Shown: positions 46,619-55,610, counted from the first letter of the stretch. The stretch: 64,000 nt of DNA from Chryseobacterium cheonjiense (GCF_012927265.1 NZ_JABBGF010000001.1:1672502-1736501), one strand, 5' to 3'. Program-made: numbers and translations. Notes: generated by a model not told the origin, from the sequence alone.

Positions 46619-48163
46619 TTATTGTCTTTTTTTGTACCTCACTTTTCCTTTAATTATTTCAATAACATCCACATTTCTCACTTTAGACTGTACCCATCCG
46701 TGAATATCAATGTATAGCAGTGATCTTCTGTAATATTCATTCTGGGAAAAAAACTCAAGTTTACGGTCGAATTGTTTAAATGATTCAGTCTGCTGATCCG
46801 GTGTTTCGTTATTCAGATTTTTAAAAAAACCGATGCTTTCAAAATGGAATTCATCAGGTTTTTTCATTTTTCTGGTAAACTTTACAGTCGCTTTTATAAA
46901 TTCATCGTAATCTTCATCGTTTCCGGACTCATACTTTGCCATTAAAATCAGAATTCTTGTATGAAACAGCAGGTCTTCCTGTACATTCCCTTTGGACTCA
47001 ATTACTTTTAAAGCGTACTTTATCGACTCTTTAAATTTTTTACTTCCGAAAAACATGGCTGCCATTTTAAGATATAGAATCATGAAATGATGCTCATCAA
47101 TTTTATCGCGGAGTTTTTCCATTTTCAATTCAATTTCAGGAACTGTTTTGGTTCCGGAAAAGAATTCCCCTTTTACAAAGTGGATGTTCATTAAAGTATT
47201 GTAATGGGTCAGAAAAATAAGTGATTGCAGGTTTTCATTTTGAGAAAAGCTTGAAGAATAAACAACTTCATTAAATTGCTTAAAACGATCTTCGAGAATA
47301 TCAATATTCCCGTACAGAAAAAGAATTTTCAGGAGATACGTATTCCCTTTAATATACCATACAGGATGGCTCATGATCATCTCAGGATTGTTGTGGAAAA
47401 GATCTACCCAGAGAAAGGCATATTTCAATGTGTATTTATATTCCTGGAGCAGTTGGTTTTTCCAGACGTGAGCCTTAAAATACCACAGCTTTTCCGTAAA
47501 ATTTAATTTTTCAAATGTTATTTTTTGAATTTGTGCATCAAAAATTTTCATGATTTCAGCACGCTCTTCATCCGTTTTTACGTAACCGTGCGTCAGCATT
47601 TCGCTGTAGAGCTTCAGGGAAAGGTTAGAAAGTTCCGTGGCATAATGATTCTGCTCGCTGATTTCAGTAGACTGTCTGATCAGCTCTTCGGCACGGCCTT
47701 CTATACTTCTTGTAATAAACTGGGATTCAATTACTTTTTCAAGATCGATAATTTCAGAAGCAATGGTTTTTTCGTCAAGCTCCAAAGCGGTCTGTTTTGT
47801 CTTATCTAAAATTTTCAAAGCCTGTTTATACAGGCCTTTTTGATACAGAATATTGGCAAAGTCCAGTTGTTCACGCAGCTGAATCCTGTAATTCTGATGA
47901 CTCGGATTCATCCTCAGGCTTACCAGAATCTGTTTGTAAAGATGTGCCTTCAGATTGGATAACTGTTGTTTGGTTGAAATTTTTTTCTGAATAATAATGC
48001 TTTCATCATATTCTCTCATCTTATCCATTTCAGAAAAAAGAAGCAGGAATTTTGCATCTACATTGATCCCAAGACGGTTTACATACAGCCTGAATTGCCG
48101 TTTTTCCGAAGTCGTAAGCGACTTAATGAGGATAAATAAAAAATCTTTATGCAATTCTGCCAT
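46619..48163 (-). CDS. Helical-repeat (TPR-like) protein of unknown function
   Basis: The 514-residue product has no signal peptide or membrane helix. It starts MAELHKDFLFILIKSLTTSEKRQFRLYVNRLG. The rest is made of paired helices with periodic Leu/Tyr (NILYQKGLYKQALKILDKTK, IKYALKVIESKGNVQEDLLF), as in tetratricopeptide-like solenoids. It could be a cytosolic scaffold or regulator. It is divergent from leuA and shares a 148-base gap with it. I do not recognise a named function. Confidence 0.68.
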   Translation of the reverse strand: MAELHKDFLFILIKSLTTSEKRQFRLYVNRLGINVDAKFLLLFSEMDKMREYDESIIIQKKISTKQQLSNLKAHLYKQILVSLRMNPSHQNYRIQLREQLDFANILYQKGLYKQALKILDKTKQTALELDEKTIASEIIDLEKVIESQFITRSIEGRAEELIRQSTEISEQNHYATELSNLSLKLYSEMLTHGYVKTDEERAEIMKIFDAQIQKITFEKLNFTEKLWYFKAHVWKNQLLQEYKYTLKYAFLWVDLFHNNPEMIMSHPVWYIKGNTYLLKILFLYGNIDILEDRFKQFNEVVYSSSFSQNENLQSLIFLTHYNTLMNIHFVKGEFFSGTKTVPEIELKMEKLRDKIDEHHFMILYLKMAAMFFGSKKFKESIKYALKVIESKGNVQEDLLFHTRILILMAKYESGNDEDYDEFIKATVKFTRKMKKPDEFHFESIGFFKNLNNETPDQQTESFKQFDRKLEFFSQNEYYRRSLLYIDIHGWVQSKVRNVDVIEIIKGKVRYKKRQ

Positions 48164-48311
48164 TGTAAATTTTTAAATTTTAATATACTGATAAACAAAA
48201 TTTTATATTCAATTTCCACTAATTTGAATATTGTAATTTTTATTAAAACCAGAAATGAATAAACGTTTCATCTTTTTAGTTTTGAATCAAAATTAAGTAA
48301 AATACTTCATT

Positions 48312-49475
48312 ATGAATTCCGAAAAAGTTGAAATTTTTGATACCACACTGCGCGACGGCGAGCAGGTTCCCGGCTGTAAACTGAATACGGAACAGAAGCT
48401 GGCTATTGCGGAAAAGCTTGACGAACTTGGGGTTGATATTATTGAAGCAGGATTTCCCATTTCCAGTCCGGGAGATTTTCATTCGGTTTCTGAAATTTCA
48501 AAGCTGGTAAAAAATGCAAAAGTATGCGGATTGACAAGAGCCAACCAGAAAGATATTGAGGTAGCTGCTGAAGCACTGAAGTTTGCCAAAAGACCACGAA
48601 TTCATACAGGAATAGGAACTTCGGATTCACATATTAAATATAAATTCAATTCCAACAGGGAAGATATTATTGAGAGAGCAGTACAGGCAGTAAAATACGC
48701 CAAAAGTTTTGTAGAAGACGTAGAATTTTACGCCGAAGATGCCGGAAGAACCGATAATGACTATCTCGCAAGAGTCTGTGAAGAAGCCATTAAGGCAGGA
48801 GCTACAGTGCTCAATATTCCGGATACAACAGGATATTGCCTTCCCGAAGAATATGGGGAAAAGATAAAATACCTGAAAGAAAATGTAAACGGTATTGAAA
48901 AAGCAGTACTGTCATGCCACTGCCACAATGACCTTGGACTGGCCACAGCCAACTCCATTTCCGGAGTTATCAATGGAGCGAGACAGATCGAATGTACGAT
49001 CAATGGACTCGGCGAAAGAGCGGGTAATACAGCTTTGGAAGAAGTTGTTATGATTTTGAAACAACATAAAAATTTAAAATTATACACAGAGGTCAACTCC
49101 AAAATGCTCAATTACATGAGTGTTTTGGTGTCTGATCTTATGGGAATGCCCGTGCAGCCTAACAAAGCGATTGTGGGAGCCAATGCCTTTGCACACAGTT
49201 CCGGAATTCATCAGGATGGCGTAATCAAAAATCGGGAAACCTACGAAATTATTGATCCTGCGGAAGTAGGGGTAAATGCATCAACCATTGTGCTTACCGC
49301 CAGAAGCGGGCGCTCTGCGCTGGCATATCGGTTCAAGAACATCGGCTTTGATGTCACAAAAAATGAGCTTGATTTTTTATATCAGGAATTCCTCAAAGTG
49401 GCTGACCGTAAAAAGGAAGTTAATAATGATGACTTAAGCGCTATCATTGAGAGGGTAACAAGAAAAATAGGATAG
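48312..49475 (+). CDS. leuA: 2-isopropylmalate synthase, without regulatory domain
   Basis: The enzyme joins acetyl-CoA and 3-methyl-2-oxobutanoate in leucine synthesis. The 387 residues cover the catalytic TIM barrel: [39 protein letters not shown] and [53 protein letters not shown], in two parts, is the metal-binding HxH set. [22 protein letters not shown] and [18 protein letters not shown] follow. E. coli LeuA has about 520 residues because of a C-terminal leucine-sensing domain; that domain is absent here. Homocitrate synthase is the alternative, but the leuCDB genes make LeuA far likelier. Confidence 0.92.
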   Translation: MNSEKVEIFDTTLRDGEQVPGCKLNTEQKLAIAEKLDELGVDIIEAGFPISSPGDFHSVSEISKLVKNAKVCGLTRANQKDIEVAAEALKFAKRPRIHTGIGTSDSHIKYKFNSNREDIIERAVQAVKYAKSFVEDVEFYAEDAGRTDNDYLARVCEEAIKAGATVLNIPDTTGYCLPEEYGEKIKYLKENVNGIEKAVLSCHCHNDLGLATANSISGVINGARQIECTINGLGERAGNTALEEVVMILKQHKNLKLYTEVNSKMLNYMSVLVSDLMGMPVQPNKAIVGANAFAHSSGIHQDGVIKNRETYEIIDPAEVGVNASTIVLTARSGRSALAYRFKNIGFDVTKNELDFLYQEFLKVADRKKEVNNDDLSAIIERVTRKIG

Positions 49476-49502
49476 GGAATTGGTTTTCAATTAAACAAAA
49501 CA

Positions 49503-50882
49503 ATGAACAGTAAGAAAACAATTTTTGACAAAGTCTGGGATGCCCATGTGGTGGAAACCATTCCCAACGGGCCTCAGATTATATACATCGATAAACATTT
49601 GATCCATGAAGTGACAAGCCCGCAGGCTTTTGCAGAACTGGAATCCAGGAACCTTGGAGTTTTCAGGCCGAAACAGATTGTAGCGACTGCAGATCACAAT
49701 GTTCCGACATGGGATCAGGATAAGCCGATACGCGATGAGTCTTCCAGAAATCAGGTTCAGCAATTAACGGAAAACTGCAACAAAAATAATATTGAATTAT
49801 ACGGTTTGGGACATCCTTACCAGGGAATTGTTCATATTATTGCTCCTGAACTGGGGATTACCCAACCAGGAATGAGCATCGTATGTGGTGACAGCCATAC
49901 TTCTACGCACGGTGCTTTCGGATCGATCGCTTTTGGGATCGGAACCAGCCAGGTGGCTCAGGTTTTTGCAAGTCAGTGTTTATTACTGAATAAGCCTAAA
50001 TCCATAAGGATTACCGTAAACGGTAAATTAAATAAAAACGTTCAGCCAAAAGACGTAATTCTTTATATCATTTCAAAAGTCGGGACCGATGGCGGAACGG
50101 GATATTTCTGTGAATATGCCGGAAATGTCTTTGAGGAAATGTCGATGGAAGGCCGAATGACGGTTTGCAATATGAGCATCGAAATGGGTGCCCGCGGTGG
50201 AATGATCGCTCCTGACGAAACCACTTTCAGCTATGTAAAAGGAAGAAAATTTGCGCCGGAAGGAGAAGAATGGGAAGAGAAAGTGGAATACTGGAAAACA
50301 CTGAAGTCGGATGAAGGAGCTGTTTTTGATGCGGAATTTTCATTTGACGCGTCTGAAATTTACCCAATGGTAACGTATGGTACGAATCCCGGAATGGGAA
50401 TTTCCATCAGCCAGAATATTCCGAAGCCGCAAAATGATTCTGAAGAAAAGGCTTTGAAATATATGGGATTAAAGGCAGGACAGGCTCTTTCTGATATTAA
50501 AGTTAACTATGTCTTCATCGGAAGCTGCACAAATGCAAGGATTGAAGATTTCCGCTCTGCGGCCAACTATATTAAAGGAAAAAGAAAATCGGAGCATGTT
50601 CATGCATTGATTGTTCCCGGCTCTCAGCAGGTAGCCAAACAAATATATGAAGAAGGCCTGGACCAAATTTTTGTAGAAGCAGGCTTCCAGATCAGACAGC
50701 CGGGATGTTCGGCTTGTCTGGCGATGAATGATGATAAAATTCCGGAAGGTGAATATTGTGTTTCGACTTCCAACAGGAATTTTGAGGGACGACAGGGACA
50801 GGGGGCAAGAACAATCCTGGCGAGTCCTCTAACGGCTGCTAAGGTTGCTGTGGAAGGGAAAATTTCGGCTTTTGAAAACTGA
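49503..50882 (+). CDS. leuC: Isopropylmalate isomerase, large subunit
   Basis: The 459-residue aconitase-family subunit carries a [4Fe-4S] cluster. It starts [20 protein letters not shown], with the [24 protein letters not shown] nucleotide/substrate region. The cluster Cys residues sit in [14 protein letters not shown] and [11 protein letters not shown]. It pairs with LeuD to isomerise 2- to 3-isopropylmalate. It follows leuA by 27 bases. leuD is separated by 333 noncoding bases, longer than elsewhere in this operon. Confidence 0.95.
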   Translation: MNSKKTIFDKVWDAHVVETIPNGPQIIYIDKHLIHEVTSPQAFAELESRNLGVFRPKQIVATADHNVPTWDQDKPIRDESSRNQVQQLTENCNKNNIELYGLGHPYQGIVHIIAPELGITQPGMSIVCGDSHTSTHGAFGSIAFGIGTSQVAQVFASQCLLLNKPKSIRITVNGKLNKNVQPKDVILYIISKVGTDGGTGYFCEYAGNVFEEMSMEGRMTVCNMSIEMGARGGMIAPDETTFSYVKGRKFAPEGEEWEEKVEYWKTLKSDEGAVFDAEFSFDASEIYPMVTYGTNPGMGISISQNIPKPQNDSEEKALKYMGLKAGQALSDIKVNYVFIGSCTNARIEDFRSAANYIKGKRKSEHVHALIVPGSQQVAKQIYEEGLDQIFVEAGFQIRQPGCSACLAMNDDKIPEGEYCVSTSNRNFEGRQGQGARTILASPLTAAKVAVEGKISAFEN

Positions 50883-50961
50883 TGGAGATGTATTTTACTT
50901 CGTAAGTGAATGGTGAATTTAAAGCAAAATTGTAATTCGTTAAAATTATTTTAAAGCCAAC

Positions 50962-51041
50962 TTGTCATCCCGTAGGGATCTAAACATAGTATTAGAATTC
51001 CAATAAAAAGATTAAGGTCTGGATCCTTACAGGATGACAAA
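50962..51041. repeat. Imperfect inverted-repeat element in the leuC-leuD gap
   Basis: TTGTCATCCCGTAGGGATC (from 50962) recurs inverted near 51017-51041 as GGATCCTTACAGGATGACAA, giving about 20 of 25 matching positions with G-U-compatible changes. Between the arms are 30 AT-rich bases. No ORF lies in it. Confidence 0.65.
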
Positions 51042-51075
51042 CTTTGCGTCATTACAAAATATTGTAAGAAAACCG

Positions 51076-51176
51076 AATTCCTAGCCCCGATAGCAACGGT
51101 TACCCCGGAGCAAGCGAAGATAAAAAGCAAGGGAGCGAGGAGTATGAGTGGATAGCGGGATTAAGCTCCTGAAAAT
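51076..51176 (+). ncRNA. Structured repeat resembling the Flavo-1 RNA motif
   Basis: The block begins TTCCTAGCCCCGATAGC and ends GATAGCGGGATTAAGCTCCT (51151-51170), with an inner hairpin near 51101-51145 (TACCCCGG against GAGGAGTA). CCCG at the left pairs with CGGG at the right. I recall such CCTAGCCCCGAT...GCGGGA...GCTCCT blocks as dispersed elements in Flavobacteriia, possibly the Flavo-1 family of Rfam. This was not checked. Confidence 0.5.
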
Positions 51177-51215
51177 TAAATTAAATAACTACAACTATAA
51201 TTGATTTAGCACAGA

Positions 51216-51821
51216 ATGCAAAAATTAGTCATGATAAAATCCCGGGCAATCCCATTGCCGGCAGAAAATATAGATACCGACCAGATCATTCCGGCGCGGT
51301 TTTTAAAAAGCATTGATAAAAATGGCTTTGGAGAAAGTCTTTTCCGGGACTGGAGGTATAATGTTCATACGAATGAACCGAATCCCGATTTTGTATTAAA
51401 TAATTCAAAATACTCAGGTGAAATTCTGGTGGCCGGAAATAACTTCGGTTGTGGGAGCAGTCGGGAGCACGCTGCATGGGCGTTGACGGATTACGGTTTT
51501 AAAGTAGTTGTTTCCAGCTTTTTTGCAGATATTTTTAAGGGAAATGCTTTAAATAACGGTCTGCTTCCGGTAAAAGTTTCTGAAAATTTTTTAAAGGAAA
51601 TTTTAAACGGCATTACTGAAAATCCTGAAAAAGAGATCAAGGTTGACGTGGAAAGTCAGACCATTAGCTTCGAAGGTAATTCCGAATATTTTGAAATTGA
51701 TTCTTATAAAAAAATCTGCCTGATGAACGGGTATGATGATATCGACTTCCTGATCAGCAGGAAACAGGCTATTGAAGAGTTTGAATTAAAAACGCAAAGA
51801 ATCTATGAAAACAAGTTTTAA
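51216..51821 (+). CDS. leuD: Isopropylmalate isomerase, small subunit
   Basis: The 201-residue partner of LeuC gives the swivelling domain. It has [19 protein letters not shown] and [49 protein letters not shown], whose GCGSSREHA loop is diagnostic. An ATG at 51231 could also start the protein. It overlaps leuB by 17 bases. It comes after a long gap with two structured repeats, so its expression may differ from that of leuAC. Confidence 0.94.
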   Translation: MQKLVMIKSRAIPLPAENIDTDQIIPARFLKSIDKNGFGESLFRDWRYNVHTNEPNPDFVLNNSKYSGEILVAGNNFGCGSSREHAAWALTDYGFKVVVSSFFADIFKGNALNNGLLPVKVSENFLKEILNGITENPEKEIKVDVESQTISFEGNSEYFEIDSYKKICLMNGYDDIDFLISRKQAIEEFELKTQRIYENKF

Positions 51822-52926
51822 CATTGCCGTTCTTCCGGGAGACGGAATCGGTCCGGAAGTAGTAAACGAAAGCATTAAAATTCTGAATGCAATTGGCGAA
51901 GTTTTTAATTATACCTTCGAATTCACCTACGGATTGATGGGCGCAGAAGCGATTTTCAAGACAGGAAATCCTTTGCCGGATGAAACGCTGCAGATTTGTA
52001 AAGAATCTGACGCAGTGCTTTTCGGAGCCATCGGAGATCCTTCTTTTGATCATAATCCCGATGCAAAAGTTCGCCCGGAACAAGGTTTACTTAAACTGCG
52101 AAAGGAGCTCGGACTTTTTGCCAACATCCGTCCTTTAAAAACATATTCTTCACTGATTGACAAAAGCCCTCTGAAAAAAGAAATTATTGAAGGTGCCGAT
52201 ATCCAGATTTTCCGGGAGCTGGTGAGCGGAATATATTTCGGTGAAAAATTTACGGATGATGAAGCTGGTTACGCTTATGATGTTTGCAAATACAACCGTG
52301 ATGAAATTGCACCGATCGTTCATATGGCTTTTCAGGAAGCGCAGAAAAGAAGAAAGAAATTAACTTTAATTGACAAAGCTAATGTTTTAGATACTTCCAG
52401 ATTATGGAGAAAAGTCTGTAAAGAAATTGCACGGGAATATCCTGATGTAGAGCTTGATTTTATGTTCGTGGATAATGCTGCGATGCAATTGATTTTAAAC
52501 CCGAAACAGTTTGATGTTATTGTAACCGAAAATATGTTCGGAGATATTATTTCTGATGAAGCGAGCGTGATCGGAGGTTCTATCGGTCTCCTTCCTTCGG
52601 CTTCCATCGGAAATGAAAATGCTTTATTTGAACCAATTCATGGGTCTTATCCACAGGCAAAAGGAAAAGGAATTGCCAATCCTGTGGCGTCTGTTTTAAG
52701 TACAGCGATGATGCTGGATTATCTCGGACTCGGCCAGGCGGCGGAAAAACTAAGACAGTCTGTAGAATATACTATTGAAAATAAGTATGTAACGGTAGAT
52801 CTGAATGCCGACCAACATTATTCGACGAGTGAAGTGGGAAGCTTTATTGCCGATTATATTAAATATTCCGAAAAGTCTTATTATAATTTTGAGAATGTAA
52901 AAATCGGAAAATCTACGATTGTCTGA
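51805..52926 (+). CDS. leuB: 3-isopropylmalate dehydrogenase
   Basis: The 373-residue NAD-dependent enzyme oxidatively decarboxylates 3-isopropylmalate. It begins [27 protein letters not shown], with the [16 protein letters not shown] substrate loop and [29 protein letters not shown] carries the active-site Lys. [27 protein letters not shown] binds metal and cofactor. [23 protein letters not shown] closes the fold. The start overlaps leuD by 17 bases. Confidence 0.95.
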   Translation: MKTSFNIAVLPGDGIGPEVVNESIKILNAIGEVFNYTFEFTYGLMGAEAIFKTGNPLPDETLQICKESDAVLFGAIGDPSFDHNPDAKVRPEQGLLKLRKELGLFANIRPLKTYSSLIDKSPLKKEIIEGADIQIFRELVSGIYFGEKFTDDEAGYAYDVCKYNRDEIAPIVHMAFQEAQKRRKKLTLIDKANVLDTSRLWRKVCKEIAREYPDVELDFMFVDNAAMQLILNPKQFDVIVTENMFGDIISDEASVIGGSIGLLPSASIGNENALFEPIHGSYPQAKGKGIANPVASVLSTAMMLDYLGLGQAAEKLRQSVEYTIENKYVTVDLNADQHYSTSEVGSFIADYIKYSEKSYYNFENVKIGKSTIV

Positions 52927-52938
52927 TAAAAAAATAAT

Positions 52939-53005
52939 TTCGCTTCGCCGAAAATTAGATAAAATAGTTAACAGTCCATAAATTCAAAAGGCGGAGCGAA
53001 TTTTT
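52939..53005 (+). terminator. Terminator-like long hairpin after leuB
   Basis: TTCGCTTCGCC (52939-52949) pairs with GGCGGAGCGAA (52990-53000) with one G-U, around a loop of about 40 bases, and is followed by TTTTT. The long loop makes terminator use uncertain. Confidence 0.55.
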
Positions 53006-53041
53006 ATACGGTTTGATTTTTATTTGTATATTTTTTTTCTA

Positions 53042-53076
53042 AAAAAGGTTCTGCTTGTGAGAAGCAGAACCTTTTT
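53042..53076. terminator. Bidirectional terminator between leuB and the DUF4230 operon
   Basis: Fifteen-base arms (53042-53056 and 53062-53076) with GGTTCTGCTT at the core form a strong hairpin with a 5-base loop and A/T-runs on both sides. Confidence 0.9.
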
Positions 53077-53079
53077 ATT

Positions 53080-53265
53080 TTATCCTCTGATATTATCCGT
53101 TTTTCCGGATTTGTTGTTTTTTGACGATTTCTGAACGTCTTCCTTATCTACATCAGAAGGGTTGGTTTTCTTTGATGCGGCAGGGATATTCTGGAAATCC
53201 TCATTTTGCTTTTTTGTTTCTGCGGTGTTTGCAGATTCCTGTTTTTTGTTTTCTTCTGAGTCCAT
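53080..53265 (-). CDS. Small charged hypothetical protein
   Basis: The 61 residues are almost entirely Lys, Glu, Asp, Asn, Ser and Thr (MDSEENKKQESANTAETKKQ start), with no hydrophobic core, so it is probably intrinsically disordered. It lies 11 bases after the DUF4230-like gene on the same strand and before a terminator, which supports its being a real last gene of the operon. No function can be proposed. Confidence 0.5.
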   Translation of the reverse strand: MDSEENKKQESANTAETKKQNEDFQNIPAASKKTNPSDVDKEDVQKSSKNNKSGKTDNIRG

Positions 53266-53276
53266 TGCTTTAAATT

Positions 53277-53882
53277 TTACAGTTTTAGAATGCCCAGTTT
53301 TCCTGTCTGGTCTTCTATCTTATAATTCAAAGCCTTTGCCAAAACGAAAATGGTATTCAGATTTTCCATGAGCTGCTCTTTGCCTTCACCTTTCAGCTTG
53401 TTCTGATCAATGGAATTTATAGCTGTGGTTTTAGCTTTCTGCGTTACATTCTTAATATCTTTTTCAGAAATCCGGTTAAAAAAAGAATCGTCCAGCGACT
53501 GGATTTCCACGCTTGGGGTAATTCTTATTTCGGGTTCTGGCAATTCTGTGATGATCAGCTTTTTATTAATGGAATCTACTTCCATTTTCATTTTATTAAG
53601 ATCATACGAAACCTGTGCATTGGTTTTGGTATAGGTAATAATACTGTTGCTGGATACTTCTTTTCCAAAGAATTCATAGCCCATTTTGGTTTTCTGCATA
53701 GAGGAAGTATTCTGTTCCAGAACCACCATTTTATTCATCTTTGAGATCTGATTGGTCAGAATATAATAATCTGATTTTTCAGTTTTCTCAGCGGGATTTA
53801 AACAGGATCTGAAGCTGAAAAACAGGATAATCATTACAATGACTCCTGCCAGAAACGGTAGTATTATTCTTAGGTTTCTCAA
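53277..53882 (-). CDS. DUF4230-like membrane-anchored protein
   Basis: The 201-residue protein has an N-terminal membrane anchor (LRIILPFLAGVIVMIILFFSF, residues 3-23) and a periplasmic/extracytoplasmic body. The body contains KMNKMVVLEQNTSS, GYEFFGKEVSSNSIITYTKTNAQVSYDL, KKLIITELPEPEIRITPSVEIQSLDDSFF and the helix-rich end ALNYKI. This order fits the DUF4230 family, which has no proven function. Its start is 3 bases after the stop of the thioredoxin-like gene. Confidence 0.75.
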   Translation of the reverse strand: MRNLRIILPFLAGVIVMIILFFSFRSCLNPAEKTEKSDYYILTNQISKMNKMVVLEQNTSSMQKTKMGYEFFGKEVSSNSIITYTKTNAQVSYDLNKMKMEVDSINKKLIITELPEPEIRITPSVEIQSLDDSFFNRISEKDIKNVTQKAKTTAINSIDQNKLKGEGKEQLMENLNTIFVLAKALNYKIEDQTGKLGILKL

Positions 53883-53885
53883 GAT

Positions 53886-54452
53886 TTATTTATTAAAAAT
53901 TTCTTTGATTACGGATTGGTCATCTTTCTTTAAGATCTCCACAAGGTCTCTTTCAATATATCCCGTTGTCGGCATTTCTATAATTCTGCCGATTTCCTTA
54001 CCGTATCGTTCTACAATAATCGTAGGGACTTTCTGGACATTATACCGTGCTTCATCTCCTGTCGGGGATTCCTTTTTACGGTTTACCGCGATAATGGTAA
54101 GCTTGCTTTCAGGGTATTTTACTTCCTCGAGGATTTTCATGAGGCGCGGAAAATCCCGGTGGCTGTCTTCACACCATGTTCCCATAAAAACTACCAGAGT
54201 GTAAGAGTTGATCTTAGCTTTTTTAAGCTCACTGATGGCTTTCTGATCAAGGGCATATTCGTCGTGCTCTTTTACATACCAGTCAGAATAAGGAGCTTCC
54301 AGGAACTTTGCTTTCAGCTGATTCCCTAAAAGCATTTTGCCGTCATTTGTGGTTTCCACTTCGCGACCTACCACAACTTTCTGTGCATCAAGCTGCTGAA
54401 CGGCCAGGAACAGGGTAGAAACCATGAGGGTACTTTTAATAATTTTTTTCAT
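53886..54452 (-). CDS. Exported thioredoxin-like protein with single active-site Cys
   Basis: The 188-residue protein has a signal peptide (MKKIIKSTLMVSTLFLAVQQLDAQ) and a thioredoxin fold. VVFMGTWCEDSHRDFPRLMKIL takes the place of the WCGPC active site, giving a CxxS motif (one Cys). LTIIAVNRKK, KVPTIIVERYGKEIGRII with the cis-Pro and IERDLVEILKK end the fold. CxxS variants bind partners or act as monothiol isomerases, not as dithiol reductants. The frame extends five codons further to overlap the upstream gene; the ATG at 54450-54452 gives the natural signal peptide. Confidence 0.82.
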   Translation of the reverse strand: MKKIIKSTLMVSTLFLAVQQLDAQKVVVGREVETTNDGKMLLGNQLKAKFLEAPYSDWYVKEHDEYALDQKAISELKKAKINSYTLVVFMGTWCEDSHRDFPRLMKILEEVKYPESKLTIIAVNRKKESPTGDEARYNVQKVPTIIVERYGKEIGRIIEMPTTGYIERDLVEILKKDDQSVIKEIFNK

Positions 54453-54453
54453 T

Positions 54454-54921
54454 CTATTTTTCAATAATTGTCTTCAGATCGGCAGGAGAATAATATTTGT
54501 TTTTCAGGACTTTATGATCTGCTTTCCTGTACACATTATATTTTTCACCTGATTTTTCAAAAAATGATTCTACCTCTTTTTCTTTGTAGAATTCTACAGT
54601 TTCCTTTGCCTGCTCTTCATTGTCACAAGCCTTCGACATGTTGGATCGCTGTACTTCGTTGAACAGTTCTACAAATTTACTGCCAAGTCCGAATTCCAGA
54701 ACCGCACCACTTAATACATATTGTAAATCACACAAAGCATCAGCAATTTCTATGATATTATTATCTGCAATAGCCTGTTTCAATTCGTTCAGTTCTTCCT
54801 GTAAAAGTTCAACCCTTAGGTTGCATCTTTCCGGAGAAGGAATCTGCGGGGTATCTAAAATAGGGGCTTTAAAAGTTGTGTGGAATTCTGCTACCTGGTT
54901 CAGACTGTCGATTTTATCCAT
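54454..54921 (-). CDS. MazG-like nucleotide pyrophosphohydrolase family protein
   Basis: The 155-residue all-helical protein has RCNLRVELLQEELNELKQAIADNNIIEIADALCDLQYVLSGAVLEFGLG. The EExxE...ExxDALxD pattern is the Mg-binding signature of MazG/HisE pyrophosphatases. The C-terminal part (YKEKEVESFFEKSGEKYNVYRK) is distinct from HisE. It likely hydrolyses an unusual nucleoside triphosphate. It is the first gene of the operon with the thioredoxin-like and DUF4230-like genes and is preceded by a TAnnTTTG box. Confidence 0.8.
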   Translation of the reverse strand: MDKIDSLNQVAEFHTTFKAPILDTPQIPSPERCNLRVELLQEELNELKQAIADNNIIEIADALCDLQYVLSGAVLEFGLGSKFVELFNEVQRSNMSKACDNEEQAKETVEFYKEKEVESFFEKSGEKYNVYRKADHKVLKNKYYSPADLKTIIEK

Positions 54922-54939
54922 GAATATTTTTTATTTAGG

Positions 54940-54947
54940 CAAATATA
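54940..54947 (-). promoter_or_regulatory. Bacteroidota -7 box of the MazG-like operon
   Basis: On the minus strand the bases read TATATTTG, matching TAnnTTTG, 18 bases before the ATG. Confidence 0.5.
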
Positions 54948-55071
54948 AAAATTAGCTTTCATAAAATCAGGATTGATGAGTTGAGTTTTTACAATTAAAT
55001 AAAAATGATTAGTTCTCAGTCTTGAATTTTAAATTATGAATTTTGAATATAATAAGTTTTATAATTATTTT

Positions 55072-55103
55072 AAAAAAAAACAGACAGTCAATACAACTGT
55101 CTG
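55072..55103 (-). terminator. Orphan terminator reading on the minus strand
   Basis: CAGACAGT (55081-55088) and ACTGTCTG (55096-55103) form an 8-bp stem. On the minus strand it is followed by nine T residues (plus-strand A-run 55072-55080). No minus-strand gene ends here. Confidence 0.5.
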
Positions 55104-55126
55104 ATGTTATTTTTCGTAAAAGTTTA

Positions 55127-55267
55127 ATGAAAATGGCTAAAATTTTTGCCAGATTATCTAAAATATTACCCGAAAGACTTAAAATTTTAGCCCAAGGACC
55201 TAATCAGAATATAAAAACAACTAATCAGAACGTAAAAAGACTTAAACGGATCATCAATGCACCTTAA
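55127..55267 (+). CDS. Possible small basic protein
   Basis: A 46-codon frame starts MKMAKIFARLSKILPERLKI, with a second possible ATG at 55133. The product is basic and amphipathic in the first half and Asn/Lys-rich in the second (NQNIKTTNQNVKRLKR). The frame is open further upstream to 55043, but that extension overlaps the terminator hairpin. It may be a chance frame in a noncoding area; its Asn/Lys-rich composition is equally expected by chance at this G+C. Confidence 0.3.
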   Translation: MKMAKIFARLSKILPERLKILAQGPNQNIKTTNQNVKRLKRIINAP

Positions 55268-55302
55268 CAATTAAGGTTTAAAAGTGTGTTCAAATTCTAG
55301 TA

Positions 55303-55500
55303 TTTTAAGAACCCATTGTATATTTTGAAAAATTTTGATAGCGGCTTCGTCACTTCGAGTGTTTTTTCGCAACAAAGTGGAGAAAAAATGTATCGAGAAT
55401 GGAATCTATTTTCAAAACCATAAACTTCTCGATACGATTTTTTTCAAAAATCTACTCGAAGTGACGAAAATGAATCAAAATGCACAATGGGTTTTTAAGA
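55303..55500. repeat. 198-base foldback element
   Basis: Three nested inverted repeats fold the block on itself. The outer arms at 55303-55319 and 55484-55500 match in 15 of 17 positions. The second arms (TTCGTCACTTCGAGT, ending 55360; ACTCGAAGTGACGAA from 55454) are exact over 15 bases, with further TTTTGA matches. The inner arms are GTATCGAGAA (55390-55399) and TTCTCGATAC (55426-55435). No ORF is inside. It resembles the dispersed MITE- or REP-like repeats remembered from Flavobacteriia. Confidence 0.7.
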
Positions 55501-55575
55501 TTAATAATTTATAAATTAAATCGATAAATTGATTTTAATTAAGATTTCAGTTAAAGGGACTCAATTTCTTAATAC

Positions 55576-55610
55576 TAAAAAAAAGACTGCCCGTTTCCGG
55601 ACAGCCTTTA
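55576..55610 (-). terminator. Terminator of the metzincin gene
   Basis: On the minus strand GGCTGTCCG and CGGGCAGTC pair over 9 bases with two G-U pairs, followed by a run of eight T residues. It lies 25 bases after the stop. Confidence 0.8.
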
